Origin: Aphelocoma coerulescens | Taxonomy: Eukaryota > Chordata > Aves > Passeriformes > Corvidae | Direction of reading: 5' to 3' | Length of the DNA stretch: 64,000 nt | Assembly: GCF_041296385.1 (NCBI RefSeq) | Contig: NW_027183611.1 | Span: forward strand, 112,810 to 176,809 | Part shown: positions 8,851 through 20,639 of the stretch, one piece after another | How the letters are laid out: every line of letters begins with the position of its first letter | Position numbering within the stretch: the stretch's first letter is position 1 | Made by a program: the position numbers and the translations under genes | Notes under the pieces: model-generated | Databases searched by the model: none | Told to the model about the DNA's origin: nothing | Seen by the model: the letters and a program-made list of their open reading frames with translations, nothing else

Positions 8851-10314
8851 CGTCTATCGGCGAAGGAAGCTGCCTAGCCGCAGTGTGTTGTGCTCAGTTT
8901 CCAGGCTGCTTCGAGAAGGGGCACCTTGAAGAACGCCTTCTTTCTCGACGCGTCCTTCTGGGTGCGCTCAAGCTGCGTGGACTCTGCAACACGGCAGGGT
9001 GCAAGCAACTGTTTCTGGCCAGGTTGTGTGATGATGGAGTGCAAGGGCTGCGCCTTACTCTCGGAAGCTGCCGGAGCATTCTCATCAGCTGAATGCGCTT
9101 GTGAAGCAGCTCTCTGCTGGACTTTGGAAGCCGGCACGCTGAGCCCCTTAGAATGCCTGCCCGCTGCCCGGCTGCTGCGTTCTTCGCCTTCTGTGCTCTG
9201 GATGGCGAACTGAAGCCCAGCGATGGCTTTGAGCTGTCCCGCTCTTCAGCGCGTGTATAACTGCACGCATCCACAGTGCTCTGTGCACGGATTTTCCTCA
9301 GCTCGAGGTGCAATCATTTTCTTGCTGGTTTACAGTGTCCAAAGCGTCCGTGGAGCTCTCGCTCGGCCAAATGCGTCAAGAGAGAAGCCCTTGCTGGATT
9401 CGCCTTTCGCTGGCCAAGACTTTCAACACAGCACCACAATCCGGGCGACGACGAGGAGGAAAGGGGGAACATCTTTTCGTCCTGGCACGTTCTTCTGTGC
9501 GGGACGTCTGTCCGCATCTTCGCTCTCTGCAAGGCTGGAAGGTGCGCGGTGGTACTCGGAAGCGAGAAGAAGGCTGCAGAGAGCACCGCGCTCTGCCGGC
9601 GCTGTGCAGGCTGTACAGGCAAGAAGCCTAGCCCTGGAATGTGGTGCAAATACAAGCTTCCACGCATCGGGGGCAAGCTCGCTGACCTAAAAGTGTTCTG
9701 TGGGCGAGACGCAGCCGAGAAGCTCTCCCTTAAGGTTCAGGCTACCACGCAGACGGAAGGTGCCGCTACCTAGCGCTGCGAGGGAAAGTGCATAGCCCAG
9801 GCGTGTTTCGGCAGAAGCAGCAGCCTGGAGGCTTTCGCTGCCGGCACCGTGCTCTCTGGGCGAGAAGCAGACGACCGTTCGTCTGCAGCGAAACGAAAGC
9901 GCGACGTGGTACGAAGGGGCAGAAGAACGAAGGCGCAGAGCACCACCGGGCTGCCGTGCGACTCGCACAGGCTGCAAGAGGAAGCGTGCCTGCCACTCGC
10001 TCGTTCGCGGATTCACTTTAGCAGTCGGAAACAGAAAGCTCGACTTGCGGCTACTTGTGCTGCTGCCTAGTTCTCTTCCAGTAGCCCCTGGAAACAACGA
10101 TGCTCGGTTTATGCTTCGAGACGCAGCGATCACGGTGGTAGGTGCGGTGGAGAAGGGAAAGCCAGCGTGCAGAGGACAGTTTCTCGTTGCTCTACGTGAG
10201 GCAAGGGGAAGGTTCAGCCCAGCAGTGGCTGTTGCTCCTGGAGCCTTTTTCTTTGGGAGCAGCTGCTGCAAGCGGGCAACGGAGCTGCGAGAGTGCCTAA
10301 TGGGTGGGACGGCA
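8851..10314 (+). repeat. Unit 7, short form (1464 bp)
   Basis: Lacks the 11 bp at 831-841; the junction is at window 9680/9681. C at 1104. Unlike the other three short units it has the common T at 211 and its left neighbour has the common G at 971. It is therefore either an independent deletion or an older relative of the others. Confidence 0.97.
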
Positions 10315-11789
10315 CGTCTATCGGCGAAGGAAGCTGCCTAGCCACAGTGTGTTGTGCTCAGTTTCCAGGCTGCTTCGAGAAGGGGCACCTTGAAGAACGC
10401 CTTCTTTCTCGACGCGTCCTTCTGGGTGCGCTCAAGCTGCGTGGACTCTGCAACACGGCAGGGTGCAAGCAACTGTTTCTGGCCAGGTTGTGTGATGATG
10501 GAGTGCAAGGGCTGCGCCTTACTCTCGGAAGCTGCCGGAGCATTCTCATCAGCTGAATGCGCTTGTGAAGCAGCTCTCTGCTGGACTTTGGAAGCCGGCA
10601 CGCTGAGCCCCTTAGAATGCCTGCCCGCTGCCCGGCTGCTGCGTTCTTCGCCTTCTGTGCTCTGGATGGCGAACTGAAGCCCAGCGATGGCTTTGAGCTG
10701 TCCCGCTCTTCAGCGCGTGTATAACTGCACGCATCCACAGTGCTCTGTGCACGGATTTTCCTCAGCTCGAGGTGCAATCATTTTCTTGCTGGTTTACAGT
10801 GTCCAAAGCGTCCGTGGAGCTCTCGCTCGGCCAAATGCGTCAAGAGAGAAGCCCTTGCTGGATTCGCCTTTCGCTGGCCAAGACTTTCAACACAGCACCA
10901 CAATCCGGGCGACGACGAGGAGGAAAGGGGGAACATCTTTTCGTCCTGGCACGTTCTTCTGTGCGGGACGTCTGTTCGCATCTTCGCTCTCTGCAAGGCT
11001 GGAAGGTGCGCGGTGGTACTCGGAAGCGAGAAGAAGGCTGCAGAGAGCACCGCGCTCTGCCGGCGCTGTGCAGGCTGTACAGGCAAGAAGCCTAGCCCTG
11101 GAATGTGGTGCAAATACAAGCTTCCACGCATCGGGGGCAAGCTCTGGGTAAGCTCGCTGACCTAAAAGTGTTCTGTGGGCGAGACACAGCCGAGAAGCTC
11201 TCCCTTAAGGTTCAGGCTACCACGCAGACGGAAGGTGCCGCTACCTAGCGCTGCGAGGGAAAGTGCATAGCCCAGGCGTGTTTCGGCAGAAGCAGCAGCC
11301 TGGAGGCTTTCGCTGCCGGCACCGTGCTCTCTGGGCGAGAAGCAGACGACCGTTCGTCTGCAGCGAAACGAAAGCGCGACGTGGTACGAAGGGGCAGAAG
11401 AACGAAGGCGCAGAGCACCACCGGGCTGCCGTGCGACTCGCACAGGCTGCAAGAGGAAGCGTGCCTGCCACTCGCTCGTTCGCGGATTCACTTTAGCAGT
11501 CGGAAACAGAAAGCTCGACTTGCGGCTACTTGTGCTGCTGCCTAGTTCTCTTCCAGTAGCCCCTGGAAACAACGATGCTCGGTTTATGCTTCGAGACGCA
11601 GCGATCACGGTGGTAGGTGCGGTGGAGAAGGGAAAGCCAGCGTGCAGAGGACAGTTTCTCGTTGCTCTACGTGAGGCAAGGGGAAGGTTCAGCCCAGCAG
11701 TGGCTGTTGCTCCTGGAGCCTTTTTCTTTGGGAGCAGCTGCTGCAAGCGGGCAACGGAGCTGCGAGAGTGCCTAATGGGTGGGACGGCA
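10315..11789 (+). repeat. Unit 8, three variants
   Basis: A at 30 (window 10344) and T at 662 (10976), both private to this unit, and A at 872 (11186), shared only with unit 22. C at 1104. The 662 change is the only C to T variant in the array that is not at a CpG. Confidence 0.97.
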
Positions 11790-13264
11790 CGTCTATCGGC
11801 GAAGGAAGCTGCCTAGCCGCAGTGTGTTGTGCTCAGTTTCCAGGCTGCTTCGAGAAGGGGCACCTTGAAGAACGCCTTCTTTCTCGACGCGTCCTTCTGG
11901 GTGCGCTCAAGCTGCGTGGACTCTGCAACACGGCAGGGTGCAAGCAACTGTTTCTGGCCAGGTTGTGTGATGATGGAGTGCAAGGGCTGCGCCTTACTCT
12001 CGGAAGCTGCCGGAGCATTCTCATCAGCTGAATGCGCTTGTGAAGCAGCTCTCTGCTGGACTTTGGAAGCCGGCACGCTGAGCCCCTTAGAATGCCTGCC
12101 CGCTGCCCGGCTGCTGCGTTCTTCGCCTTCTGTGCTCTGGATGGCGAACTGAAGCCCAGCGATGGCTTTGAGCTGTCCCGCTCTTCAGCGCGTGTATAAC
12201 TGCACGCATCCACAGTGCTCTGTGCACGGATTTTCCTCAGCTCGAGGTGCAATCATTTTCTTGCTGGTTTACAGTGTCCAAAGCGTCCGTGGAGCTCTCG
12301 CTCGGCCAAATGCGTCAAGAGAGAAGCCCTTGCTGGATTCGCCTTTCGCTGGCCAAGACTTTCAACACAGCACCACAATCCGGGCGACGACGAGGAGGAA
12401 AGGGGGAACATCTTTTCGTCCTGGCACGTTCTTCTGTGCGGGACGTCTGTCCGCATCTTCGCTCTCTGCAAGGCTGGAAGGTGCGCGGTGGTACTCGGAA
12501 GCGAGAAGAAGGCTGCAGAGAGCACCGCGCTCTGCCGGCGCTGTGCAGGCTGTACAGGCAAGAAGCCTAGCCCTGGAATGTGGTGCAAATACAAGCTTCC
12601 ACGCATCGGGGGCAAGCTCTGGGTAAGCTCGCTGACCTAAAAGTGTTCTGTGGGCGAGACGCAGCCGAGAAGCTCTCCCTTAAGGTTCAGGCTACCACGC
12701 AGACGGAAGGTGCCGCTACCTAGCGCTGCGAGGGAAAGTGCATAGCCCAGGCGTGTTTCGGCAGAAGCAGCAGCCTGGAGGCTTTCGCTGCCGGCACCGT
12801 GCTCTCTGGGCGAGAAGCAGACGACCGTTCGTCTGCAGCGAAACGAAAGCGCGACGTGGTACGAAGGGGCAGAAGAACGAAGGCGCAGAGCAGCACCGGG
12901 CTGCCGTGCGACTCGCACAGGCTGCAAGAGGAAGCGTGCCTGCCACTCGCTCGTTCGCGGATTCACTTTAGCAGTCGGAAACAGAAAGCTCGACTTGCGG
13001 CTACTTGTGCTGCTGCCTAGTTCTCTTCCAGTAGCCCCTGGAAACAACGATGCTCGGTTTATGCTTCGAGACGCAGCGATCACGGTGGTAGGTGCGGTGG
13101 AGAAGGGAAAGCCAGCGTGCAGAGGACAGTTTCTCGTTGCTCTACGTGAGGCAAGGGGAAGGTTCAGCCCAGCAGTGGCTGTTGCTCCTGGAGCCTTTTT
13201 CTTTGGGAGCAGCTGCTGCAAGCGGGCAACGGAGCTGCGAGAGTGCCTAATGGGTGGGACGGCA
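11790..13264 (+). repeat. Unit 9
   Basis: Consensus; G at 1104. Confidence 0.97.
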
Positions 13265-14739
13265 CGTCTATCGGCGAAGGAAGCTGCCTAGCCGCAGTGT
13301 GTTGTGCTCAGTTTCCAGGCTGCTTCGAGAAGGGGCACCTTGAAGAACGCCTTCTTTCTCGACGCGTCCTTCTGGGTGCGCTCAAGCTGCGTGGACTCTG
13401 CAACACGGCAGGGTGCAAGCAACTGTTTCTGGCCAGGTTGTGTGATGATGGAGTGCAAGGGCTGCGCCTTACTCTCGGAAGCTGCCGGAGCATTCTCATC
13501 AGCTGAATGCGCTTGTGAAGCAGCTCTCTGCTGGACTTTGGAAGCCGGCACGCTGAGCCCCTTAGAATGCCTGCCCGCTGCCCGGCTGCTGCGTTCTTCG
13601 CCTTCTGTGCTCTGGATGGCGAACTGAAGCCCAGCGATGGCTTTGAGCTGTCCCGCTCTTCAGCGCGTGTATAACTGCACGCATCCACAGTGCTCTGTGC
13701 ACGGATTTTCCTCAGCTCGAGGTGCAATCATTTTCTTGCTGGTTTACAGTGTCCAAAGCGTCCGTGGAGCTCTCGCTCGGCCAAATGCGTCAAGAGAGAA
13801 GCCCTTGCTGGATTCGCCTTTCGCTGGCCAAGACTTTCAACACAGCACCACAATCCGGGCGACGACGAGGAGGAAAGGGGGAACATCTTTTCGTCCTGGC
13901 ACGTTCTTCTGTGCGGGACGTCTGTCCGCATCTTCGCTCTCTGCAAGGCTGGAAGGTGCGCGGTGGTACTCGGAAGCGAGAAGAAGGCTGCAGAGAGCAC
14001 CGCGCTCTGCCGGCGCTGTGCAGGCTGTACAGGCAAGAAGCCTAGCCCTGGAATGTGGTGCAAATACAAGCTTCCACGCATCGGGGGCAAGCTCTGGGTA
14101 AGCTCGCTGACCTAAAAGTGTTCTGTGGGCGAGACGCAGCCGAGAAGCTCTCCCTTAAGGTTCAGGCTACCACGCAGACGGAAGGTGCCGCTACCTAGCG
14201 CTGCGAGGGAAAGTGCATAGCCCAGGCGTGTTTCGGCAGAAGCAGCAGCCTGGAGGCTTTCGCTGCCGGCACCGTGCTCTCTGGGCGAGAAGCAGACGAC
14301 CGTTCGTCTGCAGCGAAACGAAAGCGCGACGTGGTACGAAGGGGCAGAAGAACGAAGGCACAGAGCAGCACCGGGCTGCCGTGCGACTCGCACAGGCTGC
14401 AAGAGGAAGCGTGCCTGCCACTCGCTCGTTCGCGGATTCACTTTAGCAGTCGGAAACAGAAAGCTCGACTTGCGGCTACTTGTGCTGCTGCCTAGTTCTC
14501 TTCCAGTAGCCCCTGGAAACAACGATGCTCGGTTTATGCTTCGAGACGCAGCGATCACGGTGGTAGGTGCGGTGGAGAAGGGAAAGCCAGCGTGCAGAGG
14601 ACAGTTTCTCGTTGCTCTACGTGAGGCAAGGGGAAGGTTCAGCCCAGCAGTGGCTGTTGCTCCTGGAGCCTTTTTCTTTGGGAGCAGCTGCTGCAAGCGG
14701 GCAACGGAGCTGCGAGAGTGCCTAATGGGTGGGACGGCA
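13265..14739 (+). repeat. Unit 10, A at 1096
   Basis: A at 1096 (window 14360) but the common C at 1259, unlike units 3 and 15; G at 1104. First unit of the simpler three-unit block 10-12. Confidence 0.97.
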
Positions 14740-16214
14740 CGTCTATCGGCGAAGGAAGCTGCCTAGCCGCAGTGTGTTGTGCTCAGTTTCCAGGCTGCTT
14801 CGAGAAGGGGCACCTTGAAGAACGCCTTCTTTCTCGACGCGTCCTTCTGGGTGCGCTCAAGCTGCGTGGACTCTGCAACACGGCAGGGTGCAAGCAACTG
14901 TTTCTGGCCAGGTTGTGTGATGATGGAGTGCAAGGGCTGCGCCTTACTCTCGGAAGCTGCCGGAGCATTCTCATCAGCTGAATGCGCTTGTGAAGCAGCT
15001 CTCTGCTGGACTTTGGAAGCCGGCACGCTGAGCCCCTTAGAATGCCTGCCCGCTGCCCGGCTGCTGCGTTCTTCGCCTTCTGTGCTCTGGATGGCGAACT
15101 GAAGCCCAGCGATGGCTTTGAGCTGTCCCGCTCTTCAGCGCGTGTATAACTGCACGCATCCACAGTGCTCTGTGCACGGATTTTCCTCAGCTCGAGGTGC
15201 AATCATTTTCTTGCTGGTTTACAGTGTCCAAAGCGTCCGTGGAGCTCTCGCTCGGCCAAATGCGTCAAGAGAGAAGCCCTTGCTGGATTCGCCTTTCGCT
15301 GGCCAAGACTTTCAACACAGCACCACAATCCGGGCGACGACGAGGAGGAAAGGGGGAACATCTTTTCGTCCTGGCACGTTCTTCTGTGCGGGACGTCTGT
15401 CCGCATCTTCGCTCTCTGCAAGGCTGGAAGGTGCGCGGTGGTACTCGGAAGCGAGAAGAAGGCTGCAGAGAGCACCGCGCTCTGCCGGCGCTGTGCAGGC
15501 TGTACAGGCAAGAAGCCTAGCCCTGGAATGTGGTGCAAATACAAGCTTCCACGCATCGGGGGCAAGCTCTGGGTAAGCTCGCTGACCTAAAAGTGTTCTG
15601 TGGGCGAGACGCAGCCGAGAAGCTCTCCCTTAAGGTTCAGGCTACCACGCAGACGGAAGGTGCCGCTACCTAGCGCTGCGAGGGAAAGTGCATAGCCCAG
15701 GCGTGTTTCGGCAGAAGCAGCAGCCTGGAGGCTTTCGCTGCCGGCACCGTGCTCTCTGGGCGAGAAGCAGACGACCGTTCGTCTGCAGCGAAACGAAAGC
15801 GCGACGTGGTACGAAGGGGCAGAAGAACGAAGGCGCAGAGCACCACCGGGCTGCCGTGCGACTCGCACAGGCTGCAAGAGGAAGCGTGCCTGCCACTCGC
15901 TCGTTCGCGGATTCACTTTAGCAGTCGGAAACAGAAAGCTCGACTTGCGGCTACTTGTGCTGCTGCCTAGTTCTCTTCCAGTAGCCCCTGGAAACAACGA
16001 TGCTCGGTTTATGCTTCGAGACGCAGCGATCACGGTGGTAGGTGCGGTGGAGAAGGGAAAGCCAGCGTGCAGAGGACAGTTTCTCGTTGCTCTACGTGAG
16101 GCAAGGGGAAGGTTCAGCCCAGCAGTGGCTGTTGCTCCTGGAGCCTTTTTCTTTGGGAGCAGCTGCTGCAAGCGGGCAACGGAGCTGCGAGAGTGCCTAA
16201 TGGGTGGGACGGCA
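14740..16214 (+). repeat. Unit 11
   Basis: Consensus; C at 1104. It takes the place of units 4 and 16 in the three-unit block but lacks their T at 739. Confidence 0.97.
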
Positions 16215-17689
16215 CGTCTATCGGCGAAGGAAGCTGCCTAGCCGCAGTGTGTTGTGCTCAGTTTCCAGGCTGCTTCGAGAAGGGGCACCTTGAAGAACGC
16301 CTTCTTTCTTGACGCGTCCTTCTGGGTGCGCTCAAGCTGCGTGGACTCTGCAACACGGCAGGGTGCAAGCAACTGTTTCTGGCCAGGTTGTGTGATGATG
16401 GAGTGCAAGGGCTGCGCCTTACTCTCGGAAGCTGCCGGAGCATTCTCATCAGCTGAATGCGCTTGTGAAGCAGCTCTCTGCTGGACTTTGGAAGCCGGCA
16501 CGCTGAGCCCCTTAGAATGCCTGCCCGCTGCCCGGCTGCTGCGTTCTTCGCCTTCTGTGCTCTGGATGGCGAACTGAAGCCCAGCGATGGCTTTGAGCTG
16601 TCCCGCTCTTCAGCGCGTGTATAACTGCACGCATCCACAGTGCTCTGTGCACGGATTTTCCTCAGCTCGAGGTGCAATCATTTTCTTGCTGGTTTACAGT
16701 GTCCAAAGCGTCCGTGGAGCTCTCGCTCGGCCAAATGCGTCAAGAGAGAAGCCCTTGCTGGATTCGCCTTTCGCTGGCCAAGACTTTCAACACAGCACCA
16801 CAATCCGGGCGACGACGAGGAGGAAAGGGGGAACATCTTTTCGTCCTGGCACGTTCTTCTGTGCGGGACGTCTGTCCGCATCTTCGCTCTCTGCAAGGCT
16901 GGAAGGTGCGCGGTGGTACTCGGAAGCGAGAAGAAGGCTGCAGAGAGCACCGCGCTCTGCCGGCGCTGTGCAGGCTGTACAGGCAAGAAGCCTAGCCCTG
17001 GAATGTGGTGCAAATACAAGCTTCCACGCATCGGGGGCAAGCTCTGGGTAAGCTCGCTGACCTAAAAGTGTTCTGTGGGCGAGACGCAGCCGAGAAGCTC
17101 TCCCTTAAGGTTCAGGCTACCACGCAGACGGAAGGTGCCGCTACCTAGCGCTGCGAGGGAAAGTGCATAGCCCAGGCGTGTTTCGGCAGAAGCAGCAGCC
17201 TGGAGGCTTTCGCTGCCGGCACCGTGCTCTCTGGGCGAGAAGCAGACGACCGTTCGTCTGCAGCGAAACGAAAGCGCGACGTGGTACGAAGGGGCAGAAG
17301 AACGAAGGCGCAGAGCACCACCGGGCTGCCGTGCGACTCGCACAGGCTGCAAGAGGAAGCGTGCCTGCCACTCGCTCGTTCGCGGATTCACTTTAGCAGT
17401 CGGAAACAGAAAGCTCGACTTGCGGCTACTTGTGCTGCTGCCTAGTTCTCTTCCAGTAGCCCCTGGAAACAACGATGCTCGGTTTATGCTTCGAGACGCA
17501 GCGATCACGGTGGTAGGTGCGGTGGAGAAGGGAAAGCCAGCGTGCAGAGGACAGTTTCTCGTTGCTCTACGTGAGGCAAGGGGAAGGTTCAGCCCAGCAG
17601 TGGCTGTTGCTCCTGGAGCCTTTTTCTTTGGGAGCAGCTGCTGCAAGCGGGCAACGGAGCTGCGAGAGTGCCTAATGGGTGGGACGGCA
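16215..17689 (+). repeat. Unit 12, T at 96
   Basis: T at 96 (window 16310), as in units 5 and 17; C at 1104. Confidence 0.97.
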
Positions 17690-19164
17690 CGTCTATCGGC
17701 GAAGGAAGCTGCCTAGCCGCAGTGTGTTGTGCTCAGTTTCCAGGCTGCTTCGAGAAGGGGCACCTTGAAGAACGCCTTCTTTCTCGACGCGTCCTTCTGG
17801 GTGCGCTCAAGCTGCGTGGACTCTGCAACACGGCAGGGTGCAAGCAACTGTTTCTGGCCAGGTTGTGTGATGATGGAGTGCAAGGGCTGCGCCTTACTCT
17901 CGGAAGCTGCCGGAGCATTCTCATCAGCTGAATGCGCTTGTGAAGCAGCTCTCTGCTGGACTTTGGAAGCCGGCACGCTGAGCCCCTTAGAATGCCTGCC
18001 CGCTGCCCGGCTGCTGCGTTCTTCGCCTTCTGTGCTCTGGATGGCGAACTGAAGCCCAGCGATGGCTTTGAGCTGTCCCGCTCTTCAGCGCGTGTATAAC
18101 TGCACGCATCCACAGTGCTCTGTGCACGGATTTTCCTCAGCTCGAGGTGCAATCATTTTCTTGCTGGTTTACAGTGTCCAAAGCGTCCGTGGAGCTCTCG
18201 CTCGGCCAAATGCGTCAAGAGAGAAGCCCTTGCTGGATTCGCCTTTCGCTGGCCAAGACTTTCAACACAGCACCACAATCCGGGCGACGACGAGGAGGAA
18301 AGGGGGAACATCTTTTCGTCCTGGCACGTTCTTCTGTGCGGGACGTCTGTCCGCATCTTCGCTCTCTGCAAGGCTGGAAGGTGCGCGGTGGTACTCGGAA
18401 GCGAGAAGAAGGCTGCAGAGAGCACCGCGCTCTGCCGGCGCTGTGCAGGCTGTACAGGCAAGAAGCCTAGCCCTGGAATGTGGTGCAAATACAAGCTTCC
18501 ACGCATCGGGGGCAAGCTCTGGGTAAGCTCGCTGACCTAAAAGTGTTCTGTGGGCGAGACGCAGCCGAGAAGCTCTCCCTTAAGGTTCAGGCTACCACGC
18601 AGACGGAAGGTGCCGCTACCTAGCGCTGCGAGGGAAAGTGCATAGCCCAGGCGTGTTTCGGCAGAAGCAGCAGCCTGGAGGCTTTCGCTGCCGGCACCGT
18701 GCTCTCTGGGCGAGAAGCAGACGACCGTTCGTCTGCAGCGAAACGAAAGCGCGACGTGGTACGAAGGGGCAGAAGAACGAAGGCGCAGAGCACCACCGGG
18801 CTGCCGTGCGACTCGCACAGGCTGCAAGAGGAAGCGTGCCTGCCACTCGCTCGTTCGCGGATTCACTTTAGCAGTCGGAAACAGAAAGCTCGACTTGCGG
18901 CTACTTGTGCTGCTGCCTAGTTCTCTTCCAGTAGCCCCTGGAAACAACGATGCTCGGTTTATGCTTCGAGACGCAGCGATCACGGTGGTAGGTGCGGTGG
19001 AGAAGGGAAAGCCAGCGTGCAGAGGACAGTTTCTCGTTGCTCTACGTGAGGCAAGGGGAAGGTTCAGCCCAGCAGTGGCTGTTGCTCCTGGAGCCTTTTT
19101 CTTTGGGAGCAGCTGCTGCAAGCGGGCAACGGAGCTGCGAGAGTGCCTAATGGGTGGGACGGCA
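17690..19164 (+). repeat. Unit 13
   Basis: Consensus; C at 1104. Unit 1, its counterpart at the 12-unit offset, has G, which limits the block duplication on its left side. Confidence 0.97.
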
Positions 19165-20639
19165 CGTCTATCGGCGAAGGAAGCTGCCTAGCCGCAGTGT
19201 GTTGTGCTCAGTTTCCAGGCTGCTTCGAGAAGGGGCACCTTGAAGAACGCCTTCTTTCTCGACGCGTCCTTCTGGGTGCGCTCAAGCTGCGTGGACTCTG
19301 CAACACGGCAGGGTGCAAGCAACTGTTTCTGGCCAGGTTGTGTGATGATGGAGTGCAAGGGCTGCGCCTTACTCTCGGAAGCTGCCGGAGCATTCTCATC
19401 AGCTGAATGCGCTTGTGAAGCAGCTCTCTGCTGGACTTTGGAAGCCGGCACGCTGAGCCCCTTAGAATGCCTGCCCGCTGCCCGGCTGCTGCGTTCTTCG
19501 CCTTCTGTGCTCTGGATGGCGAACTGAAGCCCAGCGATGGCTTTGAGCTGTCCCGCTCTTCAGCGCGTGTATAACTGCACGCATCCACAGTGCTCTGTGC
19601 ACGGATTTTCCTCAGCTCGAGGTGCAATCATTTTCTTGCTGGTTTACAGTGTCCAAAGCGTCCGTGGAGCTCTCGCTCGGCCAAATGCGTCAAGAGAGAA
19701 GCCCTTGCTGGATTCGCCTTTCGCTGGCCAAGACTTTCAACACAGCACCACAATCCGGGCGACGACGAGGAGGAAAGGGGGAACATCTTTTCGTCCTGGC
19801 ACGTTCTTCTGTGCGGGACGTCCGTCCGCATCTTCGCTCTCTGCAAGGCTGGAAGGTGCGCGGTGGTACTCGGAAGCGAGAAGAAGGCTGCAGAGAGCAC
19901 CGCGCTCTGCCGGCGCTGTGCAGGCTGTACAGGCAAGAAGCCTAGCCCTGGAATGTGGTGCAAATACAAGCTTCCACGCATCGGGGGCAAGCTCTGGGTA
20001 AGCTCGCTGACCTAAAAGTGTTCTGTGGGCGAGACGCAGCCGAGAAGCTCTCCCTTAAGGTTCAGGCTACCACGCAGACGGAAGGTGCCGCTACCTAGCG
20101 CTGCGAGGGAAAGTGCATAGCCCAGGCGTGTTTCGGCAGAAGCAGCAGCCTGGAGGCTTTCGCTGCCGGCACCGTGCTCTCTGGGCGAGAAGCAGACGAC
20201 CGTTCGTCTGCAGCGAAACGAAAGCGCGACGTGGTACGAAGGGGCAGAAGAACGAAGGCGCAGAGCACCACCGGGCTGCCGTGCGACTCGCACAGGCTGC
20301 AAGAGGAAGCGTGCCTGCCACTCGCTCGTTCGCGGATTCACTTTAGCAGTCGGAAACAGAAAGCTCGACTTGCGGCTACTTGTGCTGCTGCCTAGTTCTC
20401 TTCCAGTAGCCCCTGGAAACAACGATGCTCGGTTTATGCTTCGAGACGCAGCGATCACGGTGGTAGGTGCGGTGGAGAAGGGAAAGCCAGCGTGCAGAGG
20501 ACAGTTTCTCGTTGCTCTACGTGAGGCAAGGGGAAGGTTCAGCCCAGCAGTGGCTGTTGCTCCTGGAGCCTTTTTCTTTGGGAGCAGCTGCTGCAAGCGG
20601 GCAACGGAGCTGCGAGAGTGCCTAATGGGTGGGACGGCA
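19165..20639 (+). repeat. Unit 14, carries C at 659
   Basis: C at 659 (window 19823) and C at 1104: same markers as unit 2. Confidence 0.97.

Larger units (their letters stand above)
13265..17689 (+). repeat. Three-unit related block (units 10-12)
   Basis: Marker series 1096-A, consensus, 96-T, with 1104 states G C C. This is the series of units 3-5 and 15-17 without the extra changes at 1259 and 739. It may be the ancestral form of that block, or a partly converted copy of it. Confidence 0.7.
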
